A stretch of 64,000 nucleotides of DNA, from NCBI RefSeq assembly GCF_002995495.1, contig NZ_PVZV01000003.1:496001-560000 (forward strand), read 5' to 3'. Shown in pieces: positions 1 through 7,868 of this stretch. The translations under genes and the position numbers were made by a program. How positions within the stretch are numbered: position 1 is the first letter of the stretch; each line of letters opens with the position of its first letter. Source of the stretch: Actinocorallia populi. Lineage in GTDB: Bacteria; Actinomycetota; Actinomycetes; Streptosporangiales; Streptosporangiaceae. The notes under the pieces were generated by a model, which was not told the DNA's origin, did no database searches, and worked only from the letters and a program-made list of their open reading frames with translations.

Positions 1-291
1 GAAGTCCTGCTGGGCCCGCTGGCCGGGCACACCCGCGGCCACGCGGGCGTCGCCGTGAACACCGGCGAGCGGTGGCTCCTGCACGCGGGCGACGCCTACT
101 TCAGCCCCCTCCAGATGGCCGAACGCCCGTCGTGCCCGCCCGCCACCAGGGCCTTCCAGACGATGTTCCAAGCCGACCGCGCCGCCCGGGTGCACAATCT
201 GAACCGGCTGAACGAGCTCGCCCGGTCCGGTGCCGTCGAGGTCTTCAGCGCCCACGACAGCACCGAGTTCGACCGCGCCCGCACGGAGTGA
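1..291 (+). CDS. MBL-fold metallo-hydrolase, C-terminal part (5' end outside window)
   Basis: The open frame enters at base 1 and stops at TGA 289-291, giving 96 visible residues. It begins EVLLGPLAGHTRGHAGVAV and continues WLLHAGDAYFS. The GHTxGH histidine pattern followed by an AGD segment is the usual distal metal-site signature of metallo-beta-lactamase-fold hydrolases. The substrate cannot be told from this fragment, and the N-terminal HxHxDH motif lies outside the window. The stop is seven bases upstream of the start of the next gene, a TetR-type regulator, so the two were probably co-transcribed. Confidence 0.8.
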   Translation, partial: EVLLGPLAGHTRGHAGVAVNTGERWLLHAGDAYFSPLQMAERPSCPPATRAFQTMFQADRAARVHNLNRLNELARSGAVEVFSAHDSTEFDRARTE

Positions 292-297
292 TGAACG

Positions 298-887
298 ATG
301 GCACCTCACGGCGAGACCCGAAAGCGCATCCTGGCCGCGGCCGCCGCGCTGTTCCGGAGGCAGGACTACCACGCCACCGGCCTCAATCAGATCCTCGCCG
401 AGGCCAAGGCCCCAAGGGCTCCCTGTACTTCCACTTCCCCGGCGGCAAGGAGCAGCTCGCCGTCGAAGCCACCGCCCAGGCCGCCGACGAGTGGGGGCAC
501 GCCATCGACGCCGTCCTGGCCGAGGCCGGCGACACGCGCTCGATCACATCGGACATCGCCGACCTCCTCGGCGCGGTCCTGCTGGAGTCGGACTTCCGCG
601 ACAGCTGCCCGCTGGCCACCCTCGCCCTGGAGGTCGCCGCCGACAGCGACCAGATCCGCACGGTCTGCGCCGGCGGCTACCAGCGCTGGATCGACCTGAT
701 CACCGTGAGCCTGCGCGACCGGGGCGTCCCCGAGGACCAGACCGAGGAACTCGCCACGTTCGTCCTCGCCTCGGTCGAAGGAGCGCTCCTCCTCGCCAAG
801 GTCCGCCGCGACACCGCGCCCCTCCAGCAGGTCGCCGCCCAGCTCGCCGCCCTCATCGCCGCCCGGATCCCCTCCGAGGCCCCCTGA
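298..887 (+). pseudogene. TetR/AcrR-family regulator split by a one-base deletion
   Basis: From ATG 298 the frame gives a TetR helix-turn-helix (RKRILAAAAALFRR, then TGLNQILAEAKAP). It then falls out of frame inside the run CCCC at 410-413. One reading frame away the protein resumes as GSLYFHFPGGKEQLAVEA and continues to TGA at 885-887 with a typical ligand-binding domain. One extra C in the run restores AKAPKGSLYFHF, the normal end of a TetR DNA-binding domain, and a protein of 196 aa. Either the gene is a recent pseudogene or the base is a homopolymer sequencing error. The remainder of the gene is undamaged, which favours a very recent event or an error. It follows the MBL-fold gene by six bases. 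Confidence 0.75.
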
Positions 888-1007
888 CCGCGCCCCGGCG
901 TCCTGGACGGCTTGGGATCTGCTGTTGTGGCCAAAGATGCGGCAGACGCTCCTGAGTTGCGGCACTCTATAGGGCGGCTGTTCGAACCTCTGGATGGAGG
1001 CCGGCAC

Positions 1008-1751
1008 ATGACCCTTCGGTGGCGTGGACGCGTGATGGGTGCCTGCCTGGTCGCGATCGCGGCGGCGCTGCTCGTCTGGGCGGCGGCGGTGGTGATGCCG
1101 GACGGCACCCAGGTGCGACCCGCCGCCGCGAAAGCGGCAGCCGCGGGAAAGATCAAGCCTGGTGTCACCTACCGGGGCGTGGCCACGTTCTACGACGCCG
1201 GCGACGGCGACGGCGCGTGCATGTTCGGCCCCGCGAGCAACCTGATGATCGCGGCCATGAACACCACCGACTACGAGAAGGCCCGAGCCTGCGGCGCCTA
1301 CGTCCGGGTCCGCGCCAACGGACGGGCCATCACCGTCAAGGTCACCAACGAGTGCCCCACCTGCGGCCGCGGCCAACTCGACCTCAGCCGGCCCGCTTTC
1401 GCCAAGCTCGCCGCCCCTGTCAAGGGCCGCATCCCCATCACCTGGCGCCTGCTCAGCCCGAAGGCCTCCCGCAAGATCGCCGTCCGCTACAAGACCGGCT
1501 CGACCCGCTGGTGGTGCGGCATCCAGGCCATCGACCACCGCAACCCCGTCGCACGCCTGGAAGCCCGCACCGCCAAGGGCTGGAAGAAGCTGCCCCGCAC
1601 GGAATACAACTACTTCCTGTCCGCCAAGGGCGCCGGCTGCGGCAAGGCCGTCCGCATCACCGACATCTACGGCCAGCGCCTGACCATCAAGGGCGCCAAA
1701 ATCCGCCCGGACGCCGTCCAGCGCTCCCGCGTCCAGTTCGCCAAGCACTGA
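1008..1751 (+). CDS. Secreted expansin-like (EXLX1-type) protein
   Basis: This 247-aa protein starts at ATG 1008, preceded by GGAGG at 996-1000. The upstream in-frame GTG at 912 lacks a ribosome site and would put a long tail before the signal segment. Residues 9-30 are a hydrophobic signal or anchor. A double-psi beta-barrel follows (YRGVATFYDAGDGDGACMFG, then NECPTCGRGQLDLS with the conserved Asp). The C-terminal beta-sandwich contains RWWCGIQAIDHRNPVARLE, which matches the cellulose-binding CBM63 half of bacterial expansins with its aromatic pair. Family members loosen plant cell-wall polysaccharide without hydrolysing it. The conserved cysteines suggest an extracellular protein. Neighbouring genes give no further clue. 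Confidence 0.85.
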   Translation: MTLRWRGRVMGACLVAIAAALLVWAAAVVMPDGTQVRPAAAKAAAAGKIKPGVTYRGVATFYDAGDGDGACMFGPASNLMIAAMNTTDYEKARACGAYVRVRANGRAITVKVTNECPTCGRGQLDLSRPAFAKLAAPVKGRIPITWRLLSPKASRKIAVRYKTGSTRWWCGIQAIDHRNPVARLEARTAKGWKKLPRTEYNYFLSAKGAGCGKAVRITDIYGQRLTIKGAKIRPDAVQRSRVQFAKH

Positions 1752-1769
1752 CGCGGAGATCCCGGCCCC

Positions 1770-2125
1770 GCACCAGCGGCGAGCGCAGCCAGGAGCGGGT
1801 GGGTTCCCGCAACGGCTACCGGGTCCGAGAATAGGACACGTGGGCGGGGACGGTGGAGCCGACGATCCCGAAACCGCGGTCGGGTTCCTACTTTCCCGAG
1901 TGGCTGCTGGACCGCCGCCGACGGGCTGAGCAGGCCCTAGTCTCGGTGGTCGCGACCGCCTACCTGCTCAGGGTGAGCACGCGACGGGACGACAAGCCGG
2001 TCGAGCAGCCGGGCATCAAGAGCATCTCCAAGTCTCAGATCAGCGAGCCGGCCAATTCCCTGAACGGCCAGGTGGAAGCCTTCCGCAACCGGCCCCTGGA
2101 CTCAGGTCCTTACACGAACGCGCGA
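1770..2125 (+). pseudogene. IS256-family transposase remnant
   Basis: The frame reads SQERVGSRNGYRVRE, a TAG at 1832-1834, then GSYFPEWLLDRRRRAEQAL, a stretch beginning VSVVATAYLLRVSTRR, and QVEAFRNRPLDSGPYT. These are consecutive conserved blocks of Mutator/IS256-type transposases. Both ends are missing, an in-frame stop interrupts it and several normally conserved positions differ, so it is a decayed fragment. No terminal inverted repeats were found. The next 135 bases hold only a short orphan frame ending RAQAGRMAWADH that I do not recognise. Together with the IS30 remnant at 8540-8885 it marks the edges of a rearranged region. Confidence 0.7.
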
Positions 2126-2260
2126 GCTCCTTACCGGGGTGCCGGTCGGGTGTCTCACCGAGCATGTACGCGATCTCCGGGCGCAGGCCGGGCGGATGGC
2201 CTGGGCCGACCACTGACCGACGGCCGGGGAAATGACACCCTCCTGTCCATCATCCGAATT

Positions 2261-2510
2261 TCAAGCGGTGACCGCGATCGCCGTGAGTCTGATGTCGTTC
2301 TTCGGGGACTGGTCGGTCCAGCGCCCGCCGGCGTAGTGCAGCACCTTGTCCTCGGTGACCGCCCAGAGACCGTGTGCGGCGTGAGCGTCGATGTCGAGCA
2401 GCTTCTCGTCGGCCGCGACCTCGCTCCATTCACCCTCCGACCAATGGCGCACGACGGCCTTGATGTTCTTCCTCGGCCCGGTCGGCGCATCCGACAGTGT
2501 CCAGACGTCG
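2261..2510 (-). pseudogene. Fragment of a WD/propeller-like protein
   Basis: On the minus strand one frame reads DDVWTLSDAPTGPRKNIKAV, VVRHWSEGEWSEVAADEKLL, then HGLWAVTEDKVLHYAGGRW, and stops at TGA 2261-2263. The repeated VWTL/LWAV and HW/RW spacing resembles blades of beta-propeller proteins, but no start, signal or complete domain is present. It abuts the orphan toxin-tip fragment in a different frame. I read it as a separate remnant brought in by recombination. The function is unknown. Confidence 0.4.
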
Positions 2511-2756
2511 TCCGGAGAAGCGGCGGATTATGGCAGCCTTCCAGAGAGCATGCTGGAAACCGTTCTGTACGGTTCCGTCATCGCTGCGCATCAGCCGGGG
2601 GATGTACAGCCTGGACTCCGCATCCGGCACACCCAAGGCCACACTCGCCGACCACACCGACAAGGCCGTCTCCTCTGGGTTCAGCATAGTACCAGTCACC
2701 CGATAGCGATCCCTTTGCCCATCTCCATCATCCGCAAGCCCGTTTCTCGACACCAT
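2500..2756 (-). pseudogene. Orphan Rhs toxin-tip fragment (DUF6973-like)
   Basis: From 2756 on the minus strand the frame contains MLNPEETALSVWSASVAL and then GTVQNGFQHALWKAAI. The intact Rhs toxin at 3413-5737 has GTFGNAVQHALWMM at the matching place, and the DNA is also visibly similar (shared GACGGAAC, CAGCA and CTCTGGA blocks). The fragment has no Rhs core and runs out of frame just after this motif, losing the remainder of the toxin. It starts 16 bases after the stop of the presumed immunity gene. Displaced C-terminal tips downstream of a full Rhs/immunity pair are known from Rhs loci, so I interpret this as a silent or decayed alternative tip. Confidence 0.55.
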
Positions 2757-2772
2757 CGGTTTCCAGCAGGCG

Positions 2773-3348
2773 TCATTTAGGGCCAGAGTAGAGGAACCCG
2801 CCTACTCCCGAATAATTAGTGTAGAGCGACCACTGATCGTCAAGCCAAAACCCCCGGAACTCCCCGCCGGACTCGTACCACCGGAAAGTCCAGATATTCG
2901 GATCCCCGTAGGCGAGAACATAAAGATCCATAAAACCCTCTCCACGCTCGATGCACCGCACCTCGAAGAAACCCGCCTTCACCACCGGCGCGTTCGGCAC
3001 CTTGTCGAGGTCGACGGCCATGCAGTCCGGCGAAACGGCGACCACTGAATCAGCTGCCCTCTCCAGCTCCCCCCTGGAGAGAATAAACCTCAATTCGAAC
3101 AAAACCCCCGTTCGGGCCACCGCGAAAACAGACAGCACCGCCAGCAAGCAGGCCGACGACCGGACTACGAATCTCCTATCCAAGCTCCGACCCACCCACT
3201 TTCGCAGTACGAAGAAAAGCCAACCTAGAAAGATCAGTATCAAGGTAATGACCACCGGCAACTCTATCCAGCCAGGAAACCCGGCAATGGTACCGGCACC
3301 CAGCAAGACCACCAAGAGGCAGCACGACAGGAGAACGATGGATCTCAC
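2773..3348 (-). CDS. Small membrane protein, probable Rhs immunity protein
   Basis: This 191-aa protein starts at GTG 3346-3348 behind GGAGGTGG. The frame is open further upstream, but that stretch lies inside the hairpin at 3363-3394. Three hydrophobic segments fill the first 85 residues (SIVLLSCCLLVVLLGAGTIA, then VVITLILIFLGWLFFVL, then a third near SACLLAVLSVFAVA). A soluble tail with several aromatic residues follows. I recognise no family. Its position directly after the toxin end of the Rhs gene and its lower G+C content are typical of cognate immunity genes. A membrane immunity protein would suggest a toxin acting at or through the membrane, but that is inference. Confidence 0.55.
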   Translation of the reverse strand: MRSIVLLSCCLLVVLLGAGTIAGFPGWIELPVVITLILIFLGWLFFVLRKWVGRSLDRRFVVRSSACLLAVLSVFAVARTGVLFELRFILSRGELERAADSVVAVSPDCMAVDLDKVPNAPVVKAGFFEVRCIERGEGFMDLYVLAYGDPNIWTFRWYESGGEFRGFWLDDQWSLYTNYSGVGGFLYSGPK

Positions 3349-3362
3349 TTCCACCTCCAAAG

Positions 3363-3394
3363 CCCAGAGGTGGTGCCGCAGCACCACCTCTGGG
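3363..3394 (-). terminator. Perfect 14-bp hairpin between Rhs toxin gene and immunity gene
   Basis: CCCAGAGGTGGTGC at 3363-3376 is followed by a four-base loop and its exact reverse complement at 3381-3394. It lies after the toxin stop (3413-3415) and before the immunity start codon. No T-run follows in either direction, so it may be a processing or attenuation structure as well as a terminator. Confidence 0.6.
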
Positions 3395-3412
3395 TCGACA
3401 ACCGGCTATAAG

Positions 3413-5737
3413 CTACACGTACTTACACTTGACTCCGCAGTTCATACCCCTAGGGAGGCACTCGAGCTTCGTCTTCGGCTTGAGCTTCATCATGCGATCG
3501 TAATAGCGTTCGATCTCGCCCGATGAAATGAACTTTTCGGTGCCATATTTCTTACGCATATAGTTACCCATTTTAACGCCTTGATTATTATTCATCCTGT
3601 CGATTTGGACCAGGGCCATTCCTCTGCAATCCCCGTACTGGACATCTTCCATGTCATTGGACTCTTTCAACTCACCGATCTTCGACGCAATCTTGCCGGA
3701 ATACTGGACCGTCATCACCATCATCCAGAGTGCGTGCTGAACGGCGTTCCCGAAAGTTCCGTCACCGCTTTTCTTAAACTTCTTTTCCACGAATTTTTCA
3801 ACGGCCTTGGCAAGGCGGACGGATTCTATGCAGTACCGGTGCAGTGAGTCAGACAGAGTGGTCAGGCAGTCGGCCGCATCAGCGGAGATGTCCCGCCTTG
3901 CCCTCAACGCTTTCTTGGGACGTGAAATCGATGCCTTCTTATAAGCCGTCTTGACGACAACGGCTGAGGCCTTGTCGACCTTCTTCGCGACCCCCGTGGA
4001 AATGATGTTCTTGCGCTTGGCCTTGGCTGCGGAGTCGGCAGGGAGGTCGAGAATGCGACGGCCGGCGGCGACGCGGACTCGGAGCTCTTGCTGGATCTTA
4101 GCTCTGGCCGCAGTCCGGCGGACGGCTTCGCGGGCGGCCGCGGCGGCGGCCGCGGCGCGCTGGCGACGCTCCTTCTCGGCTCGGGCTCGCGCCTCCTGGG
4201 CCGCCTTGGCCTTGCGCTTGGCATCTTCTGCCCGCTGCCTGCCCGCGCAGGCCGGGTTCCACTTGCTGCAGTGACCGTCCTCGTCGGTACCGATCATGGG
4301 GTTGCCAGCGACGTAGGAGAACGGGTTGGCGGCGGCCGACTCTGGGACGGGGTCGATCTCGACGGTGTCCTTGTTCTGGAACTGGCCGGTTTCGGGGTTA
4401 TACCAGCGGGACCACATGTTGACCTGGTCCGTGGTGGGGTCGGTCCAGCCCGACTGGTAGCCCAGGTTGAGCGGGGCGCTGCCGGCGATGACGTTACCCA
4501 ACGGGTCATAAGTGACCGAACCGGTCAAGGCCGTGCCGGTCCCGGTGAAGGAGGCGATCACGTCGTCGTGCTGGTCGGTGAAGGCCAGGACTCCGGCGCC
4601 CGCCGTTCCGTTCACCGCGTTGGAGCCGATCAGGGAGCCGTCAGGAGTACGGGTGTAGGCGGTGGTGCCGTCTGAGGCCAGGTTGTTCTCCACACCGATG
4701 TAGGTGAAGACCGCCCCGCTCGGGCCGGTCGCCTCGAGGGTGCGACCGAAGGCATCAAGGTGGTAGGTCTGCGTTCCGCCGTTCAGGGAGGATGCGGTGA
4801 TCTGTTGGCCGAAGGCATCCGAAGTGAAGTTCGCCGTTCCAGAATCTCCGCTCTTGCTCTGGAGGGTACCTCTGACCGTGTAGGTGTATGAGTTGGTGCC
4901 GTCAGAGGTCAGCTGGTCCCGGGCGTCGTAGGTAAAGGTCTTCGAGCCCACCTTGGTGCGGTTGCCGGAGGCATCGTACTCATAGGCCGTGGTAGCGGTG
5001 TCGTTGTTCCACGACGTGAGCCTGTCGGACCAGTCATAGGTGTAGGTGTTATTCGAGGCGCCGGTGACTCCGGTGGTGTTCTTGGAGGTCAGGTTGCCGT
5101 TGGCGTCATACCCGTAGCTGACCGAGGCGAGGGTGCTGCCTCCGTTGATCTTCAGGGTGTCGCTGGTGAGGCGGTGCAGGCGGTCGTAGGCGAACGTACG
5201 TGTCTTGGACGTACCATATTCGATCGACGTGACCTGCGACTGGACGTCGTAGCCGTAGGTGAGGGTGGTGCCGCTGGCCGGGTCGCTCAGGGTCGAGAGA
5301 CGGCCGGCGTTGTCATAGGTGTAGCCGACTGTGCCCGCAGCACTGGTGGCGGAGGTCATCCGCCCGCCCGTGTCGTAGACGAAGGATCCGTTCCCGGCTG
5401 AGCCCGTAGCGGTCAGCAACTGGCCCCGGTCGTTATAGGTGAAGTTCGTCTCTGTGGCCGGAACGGACGTCCCGATGTTGTCGGTGGACGCTCGCAGCAT
5501 GCGGCTGTCACCGTCGTAAGCGAACGATCGTTCCGCGGTGTCGGCCTCCGAACCGTTTCCTGTCTGACCGATCACTCGGCCCAGGCCGTCGTAGCCGGTG
5601 GTCGTGGAAACTCCGCCAGGTAGGGTCTGCGTGACCGGACGCTTGGCCGCGTCGTATACAACAGTGGTGCGCCGGGCCGCAGTCGTGCTGAACGTGGTGG
5701 TGGCGGGTTCCAGCGCAGACTCCCGCAGGTTCCACAC
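3413..5737 (-). CDS. Rhs-repeat protein with C-terminal DUF6973-like toxin domain (5'-truncated)
   Basis: From the first usable start (GTG 5737) the product is 774 aa. It carries about 20 YD-repeat units (YDGLGRVIGQTG, YDANGNLTSKN, YEYDASGNRTKVG and so on). The Rhs-associated core follows, with WSRWYNPETGQFQNKDTVEI and the boundary motif ANPFSYVAGNPMIGTDEDGH. The variable tip is an Arg/Ala-rich helical stretch and then a domain with GNAVQHALWMMVM and IDRMNNNQGVKMG, the NAxxHAxW and DxxNNxxG signature of DUF6973-type tips. The frame stays open upstream (FHPTGGTSYNVWNL), so about 60 residues or more of Rhs sequence precede the start. Complete Rhs proteins are normally well over 1500 aa, so the secretion and N-terminal parts are lost. 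The breakpoint is next to a copy of a kinase gene's tail. It may be a silent tip reservoir. Confidence 0.75.
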   Translation of the reverse strand: MWNLRESALEPATTTFSTTAARRTTVVYDAAKRPVTQTLPGGVSTTTGYDGLGRVIGQTGNGSEADTAERSFAYDGDSRMLRASTDNIGTSVPATETNFTYNDRGQLLTATGSAGNGSFVYDTGGRMTSATSAAGTVGYTYDNAGRLSTLSDPASGTTLTYGYDVQSQVTSIEYGTSKTRTFAYDRLHRLTSDTLKINGGSTLASVSYGYDANGNLTSKNTTGVTGASNNTYTYDWSDRLTSWNNDTATTAYEYDASGNRTKVGSKTFTYDARDQLTSDGTNSYTYTVRGTLQSKSGDSGTANFTSDAFGQQITASSLNGGTQTYHLDAFGRTLEATGPSGAVFTYIGVENNLASDGTTAYTRTPDGSLIGSNAVNGTAGAGVLAFTDQHDDVIASFTGTGTALTGSVTYDPLGNVIAGSAPLNLGYQSGWTDPTTDQVNMWSRWYNPETGQFQNKDTVEIDPVPESAAANPFSYVAGNPMIGTDEDGHCSKWNPACAGRQRAEDAKRKAKAAQEARARAEKERRQRAAAAAAAAREAVRRTAARAKIQQELRVRVAAGRRILDLPADSAAKAKRKNIISTGVAKKVDKASAVVVKTAYKKASISRPKKALRARRDISADAADCLTTLSDSLHRYCIESVRLAKAVEKFVEKKFKKSGDGTFGNAVQHALWMMVMTVQYSGKIASKIGELKESNDMEDVQYGDCRGMALVQIDRMNNNQGVKMGNYMRKKYGTEKFISSGEIERYYDRMMKLKPKTKLECLPRGMNCGVKCKYV

Positions 5738-5808
5738 GTTGTATGAGGTTCCCCCCGTTGGGTGGAACCTCAGTCGTAGAAACCGGCTTTGGCGGATGCG
5801 AGGAGAGG

Positions 5809-5925
5809 TCAGTCAGTTTCGGTGGGGGCGAAGGTGGTGAAGTGGCAGTCGTCAATGTAGGCAAAGGTAGCGGGCCAGTTACCGTCGTCGCGTTGGACGA
5901 GGAAGCCCACGCGGTCGCCGGTGAA
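5809..5925 (-). pseudogene. Displaced copy of the C-terminus of the downstream Ser/Thr kinase gene
   Basis: The minus-strand frame ending at TGA 5809-5811 reads GDRVGFLVQRDDGNWPATFA, then IDDCHFTTFAPTETD. The kinase encoded at 8980-10905 ends GGRVGFVVQRDDGNWPATVA, then FDDYHLTTFAPTQPSTETD. The DNA of 5829-5917 aligns with 9018-9104 with few differences. Only the last 35-40 codons are present, with no kinase or membrane segment. The copy sits at the truncated 5' end of the Rhs gene, so it marks a recombination or duplication joint. Confidence 0.8.
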
Positions 5926-6257
5926 GAGGGCGGAAACAGCCGTCCCCCTCGGTCGCCACCCGCCTCCTCGGCCGTGTCCGCACCTCCGACACCCCCTGAG
6001 CACCCGCGAACTGGAAATCCTCCGCCTCTACGCCACACTCAGCGTCAACGACCGCCGTCGCACCCGCCTTCCAACGCGGCCTTCTTCCCCTGAAGTAACC
6101 TCCCTTCGACTTCACCGAGCGATCCCTCGAAGCCGATGCCGTTAAGGTCTGCCTGGACAGCTAAGGAACTCGGCTTCGCTCTGTTCAAGGGCCGATGGCG
6201 TGCTTGCAGTGCATCGCCACTGGCAGAACCGGCGGCGGGGCAGCGCGGTCGTCGGCC
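5926..6257. other. Intergenic stretch without a supportable gene
   Basis: No frame here has coding character over its length. A plus-strand snippet near 5997-6045 reads LSTRELEILRLYATLSVN, which resembles the start of a LuxR-type helix-turn-helix. It is only about 18 residues and has stops or unrelated sequence on both sides, so at most it is a relic. The stretch separates the Rhs breakpoint from the monooxygenase gene. Confidence 0.5.
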
Positions 6258-7781
6258 TCATCCTTTGAGGGCGTTTTGGGTCTGGGGGCTGAGACGGGTG
6301 AGGTAGGCGGTGGTCTCGGCTTCGTCGGGGGAGTCGGTGACGAGGCCGAGGTAGCCGTCGGGGCGGATGATGAAGAGGGCGTTCTCACCGGGGGTGACGC
6401 CGTAGGCCGCGTGGGCTGTTCCCTCCTCGTCCGCGAAGGCGGGTGAGCCGATCACGACGGAGGAGGCGGGGGCGACGGACTGCGCCACTCGGGCGGCGGC
6501 CGGGCCGAAGGCCAGGAGCATCGGGGTACCGGTGTGGATCAGCGGGAACAGGCGTTCACGGGAGGGCCCTGTGACGGCGTCGGGGGCGCGGTCCCCGGCG
6601 TACGGCTCGGTCGGTGCCGTGCGGCGCTCCACGCTGAGCGGGCCCGCCGGGTAGCCCAGGGTGAGCTGGCGCAGCCGCGGGTCGTCGCGGCGGTGGGCGT
6701 CGGGGGCCTTGTCGCGCAGCTTCTGGTGCAGGGCGCTGCTGATGCCCAGGACGTCGGCCGCGACGGGGAGCCGCTCCGCCTCGTAGGAGTCCAGGAGTTC
6801 TCCGTCGGCTCCCCGCAGCACGGCGGCGAGTTTCCAGCCCAGGTTGTAGGCGTCCTGGACGCCGGTGTTGAGGCCCTGCCCGCCCGCAGGGGAATGGACG
6901 TGTGCGGCGTCCCCGGCCAGGAACACGCGGCCGACGCGGAAACGTTCGGCCATCCGGATGTTCGGGCGGAACACCGAGGACCACACCAGTTCGGTGAGCT
7001 TGATCCGGCCGGGGCCCGCGGCGCGGTCCACGGCCTCCTGGAAGACCTCCAGCGTCGGCTCGGCCGCCGTGCCCGGCGGAGAGGGGAGCACGAGCTGGAA
7101 GGTGTCGGTGCCGGCGAGCGGGCACAGGGTCACCGGGAAGGGGTTCTCGCCGCCTCCGCCCTGCGGCCACATGTGCCAGAACGCCGGGTCGAGGCCCTCG
7201 GCGCGCACGTCCCCGAGCAGCGCCCGTTCCTCCTCGTGCGTCTCACCGACGAAGGCGACGTCCAGAGCACGGCGCACGGTGCTGCGTCCGCCGTCGGCGC
7301 CGACCAGGTACTTCGCCCGGACCTCCCGTTCGGTGCCGTCCACGCGCAGGACGGCCGTCACCCCGTCGCCGTCCTGGGTGAAGGAGACGAGTTCGGCGTT
7401 CGGTGTCACGGAACCGCCCAGCTCGGCGAGGCGCTCGCGCAGGATGAGGCCGGTCCGCCACTGCGGCAGCATCCAGCCGTTCGGGTACGGCACGTCGGCG
7501 GTGGCCTCCTTCGGCTCGTCCATGTGGCCGGTGAAGACGGTCTCGCCGTCGATCTCGGCGCGGATCGGCGGGTAGGCGCCGCCGAGCTCCAGCACCCGCT
7601 CCAGGACGCCGAGGTCCTCGAAGACCTCCAGCGTGCGGGGTTGGAGGCCCTTGCCGCGCGCCCCGGCGAACGGCTCGGCGTCGCGTTCGGCGACCAGGCA
7701 GACGACGCCCCTGCGGGCCAGTTCGCAGGCGAGGACCAGCCCCGTGGGCCCGGCCCCGGCGATCAGCACTTCGGTCTTCAT
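6258..7781 (-). CDS. FAD-dependent aromatic monooxygenase (class A, phenol-hydroxylase fold)
   Basis: The product is 507 aa from ATG 7781 (GAAGGGG upstream); an alternative start eight codons earlier lacks a ribosome site. Residues 4-18 give the dinucleotide fold VLIAGAGPTGLVLAC, the mid-region has the DG motif YLVGADGGRSTVRRAL, and VFLAGDAAHVHSPAGGQGLN is the GD motif. The last 110 residues form the degenerate thioredoxin-like domain seen in PgaE, RdmE and Rox-type enzymes. Such enzymes use NAD(P)H and O2 to hydroxylate or decompose aromatic polyketides or rifamycins. The substrate here is unknown. The gene is divergent from a TetR gene and shares a symmetric operator with it, which suggests inducible detoxification rather than a role in the peptide pathway. 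Confidence 0.9.
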   Translation of the reverse strand: MKTEVLIAGAGPTGLVLACELARRGVVCLVAERDAEPFAGARGKGLQPRTLEVFEDLGVLERVLELGGAYPPIRAEIDGETVFTGHMDEPKEATADVPYPNGWMLPQWRTGLILRERLAELGGSVTPNAELVSFTQDGDGVTAVLRVDGTEREVRAKYLVGADGGRSTVRRALDVAFVGETHEEERALLGDVRAEGLDPAFWHMWPQGGGGENPFPVTLCPLAGTDTFQLVLPSPPGTAAEPTLEVFQEAVDRAAGPGRIKLTELVWSSVFRPNIRMAERFRVGRVFLAGDAAHVHSPAGGQGLNTGVQDAYNLGWKLAAVLRGADGELLDSYEAERLPVAADVLGISSALHQKLRDKAPDAHRRDDPRLRQLTLGYPAGPLSVERRTAPTEPYAGDRAPDAVTGPSRERLFPLIHTGTPMLLAFGPAAARVAQSVAPASSVVIGSPAFADEEGTAHAAYGVTPGENALFIIRPDGYLGLVTDSPDEAETTAYLTRLSPQTQNALKG

Positions 7782-7794
7782 GCACACCCCTTCA

Positions 7795-7825
7795 GTGAAT
7801 CTCAATTCATTGAATCAGGATTCAC
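7795..7825. promoter_or_regulatory. 31-bp concentric inverted repeat, probable TetR operator
   Basis: GTGAATC (7795-7801) pairs with GATTCAC (7819-7825), and the inner ATTCATTGAAT (7805-7815) is itself palindromic. Both are centred on 7810; only two or three inner positions break the symmetry. It lies 14 bases upstream of the monooxygenase start and 43 bases upstream of the TetR start, so binding would block both promoters. Confidence 0.8.
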
Positions 7826-7868
7826 CATAGACGGATGCTAGTTTTTCTGGCAAGCGAGGAGGTACGCG

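Noticed and set aside
5997-6045. LuxR-like helix-turn-helix snippet LSTRELEILRLYATLSVN
   Set aside because: About 18 residues with no flanking homology and nearby stops; too short to call even a pseudogene with confidence.
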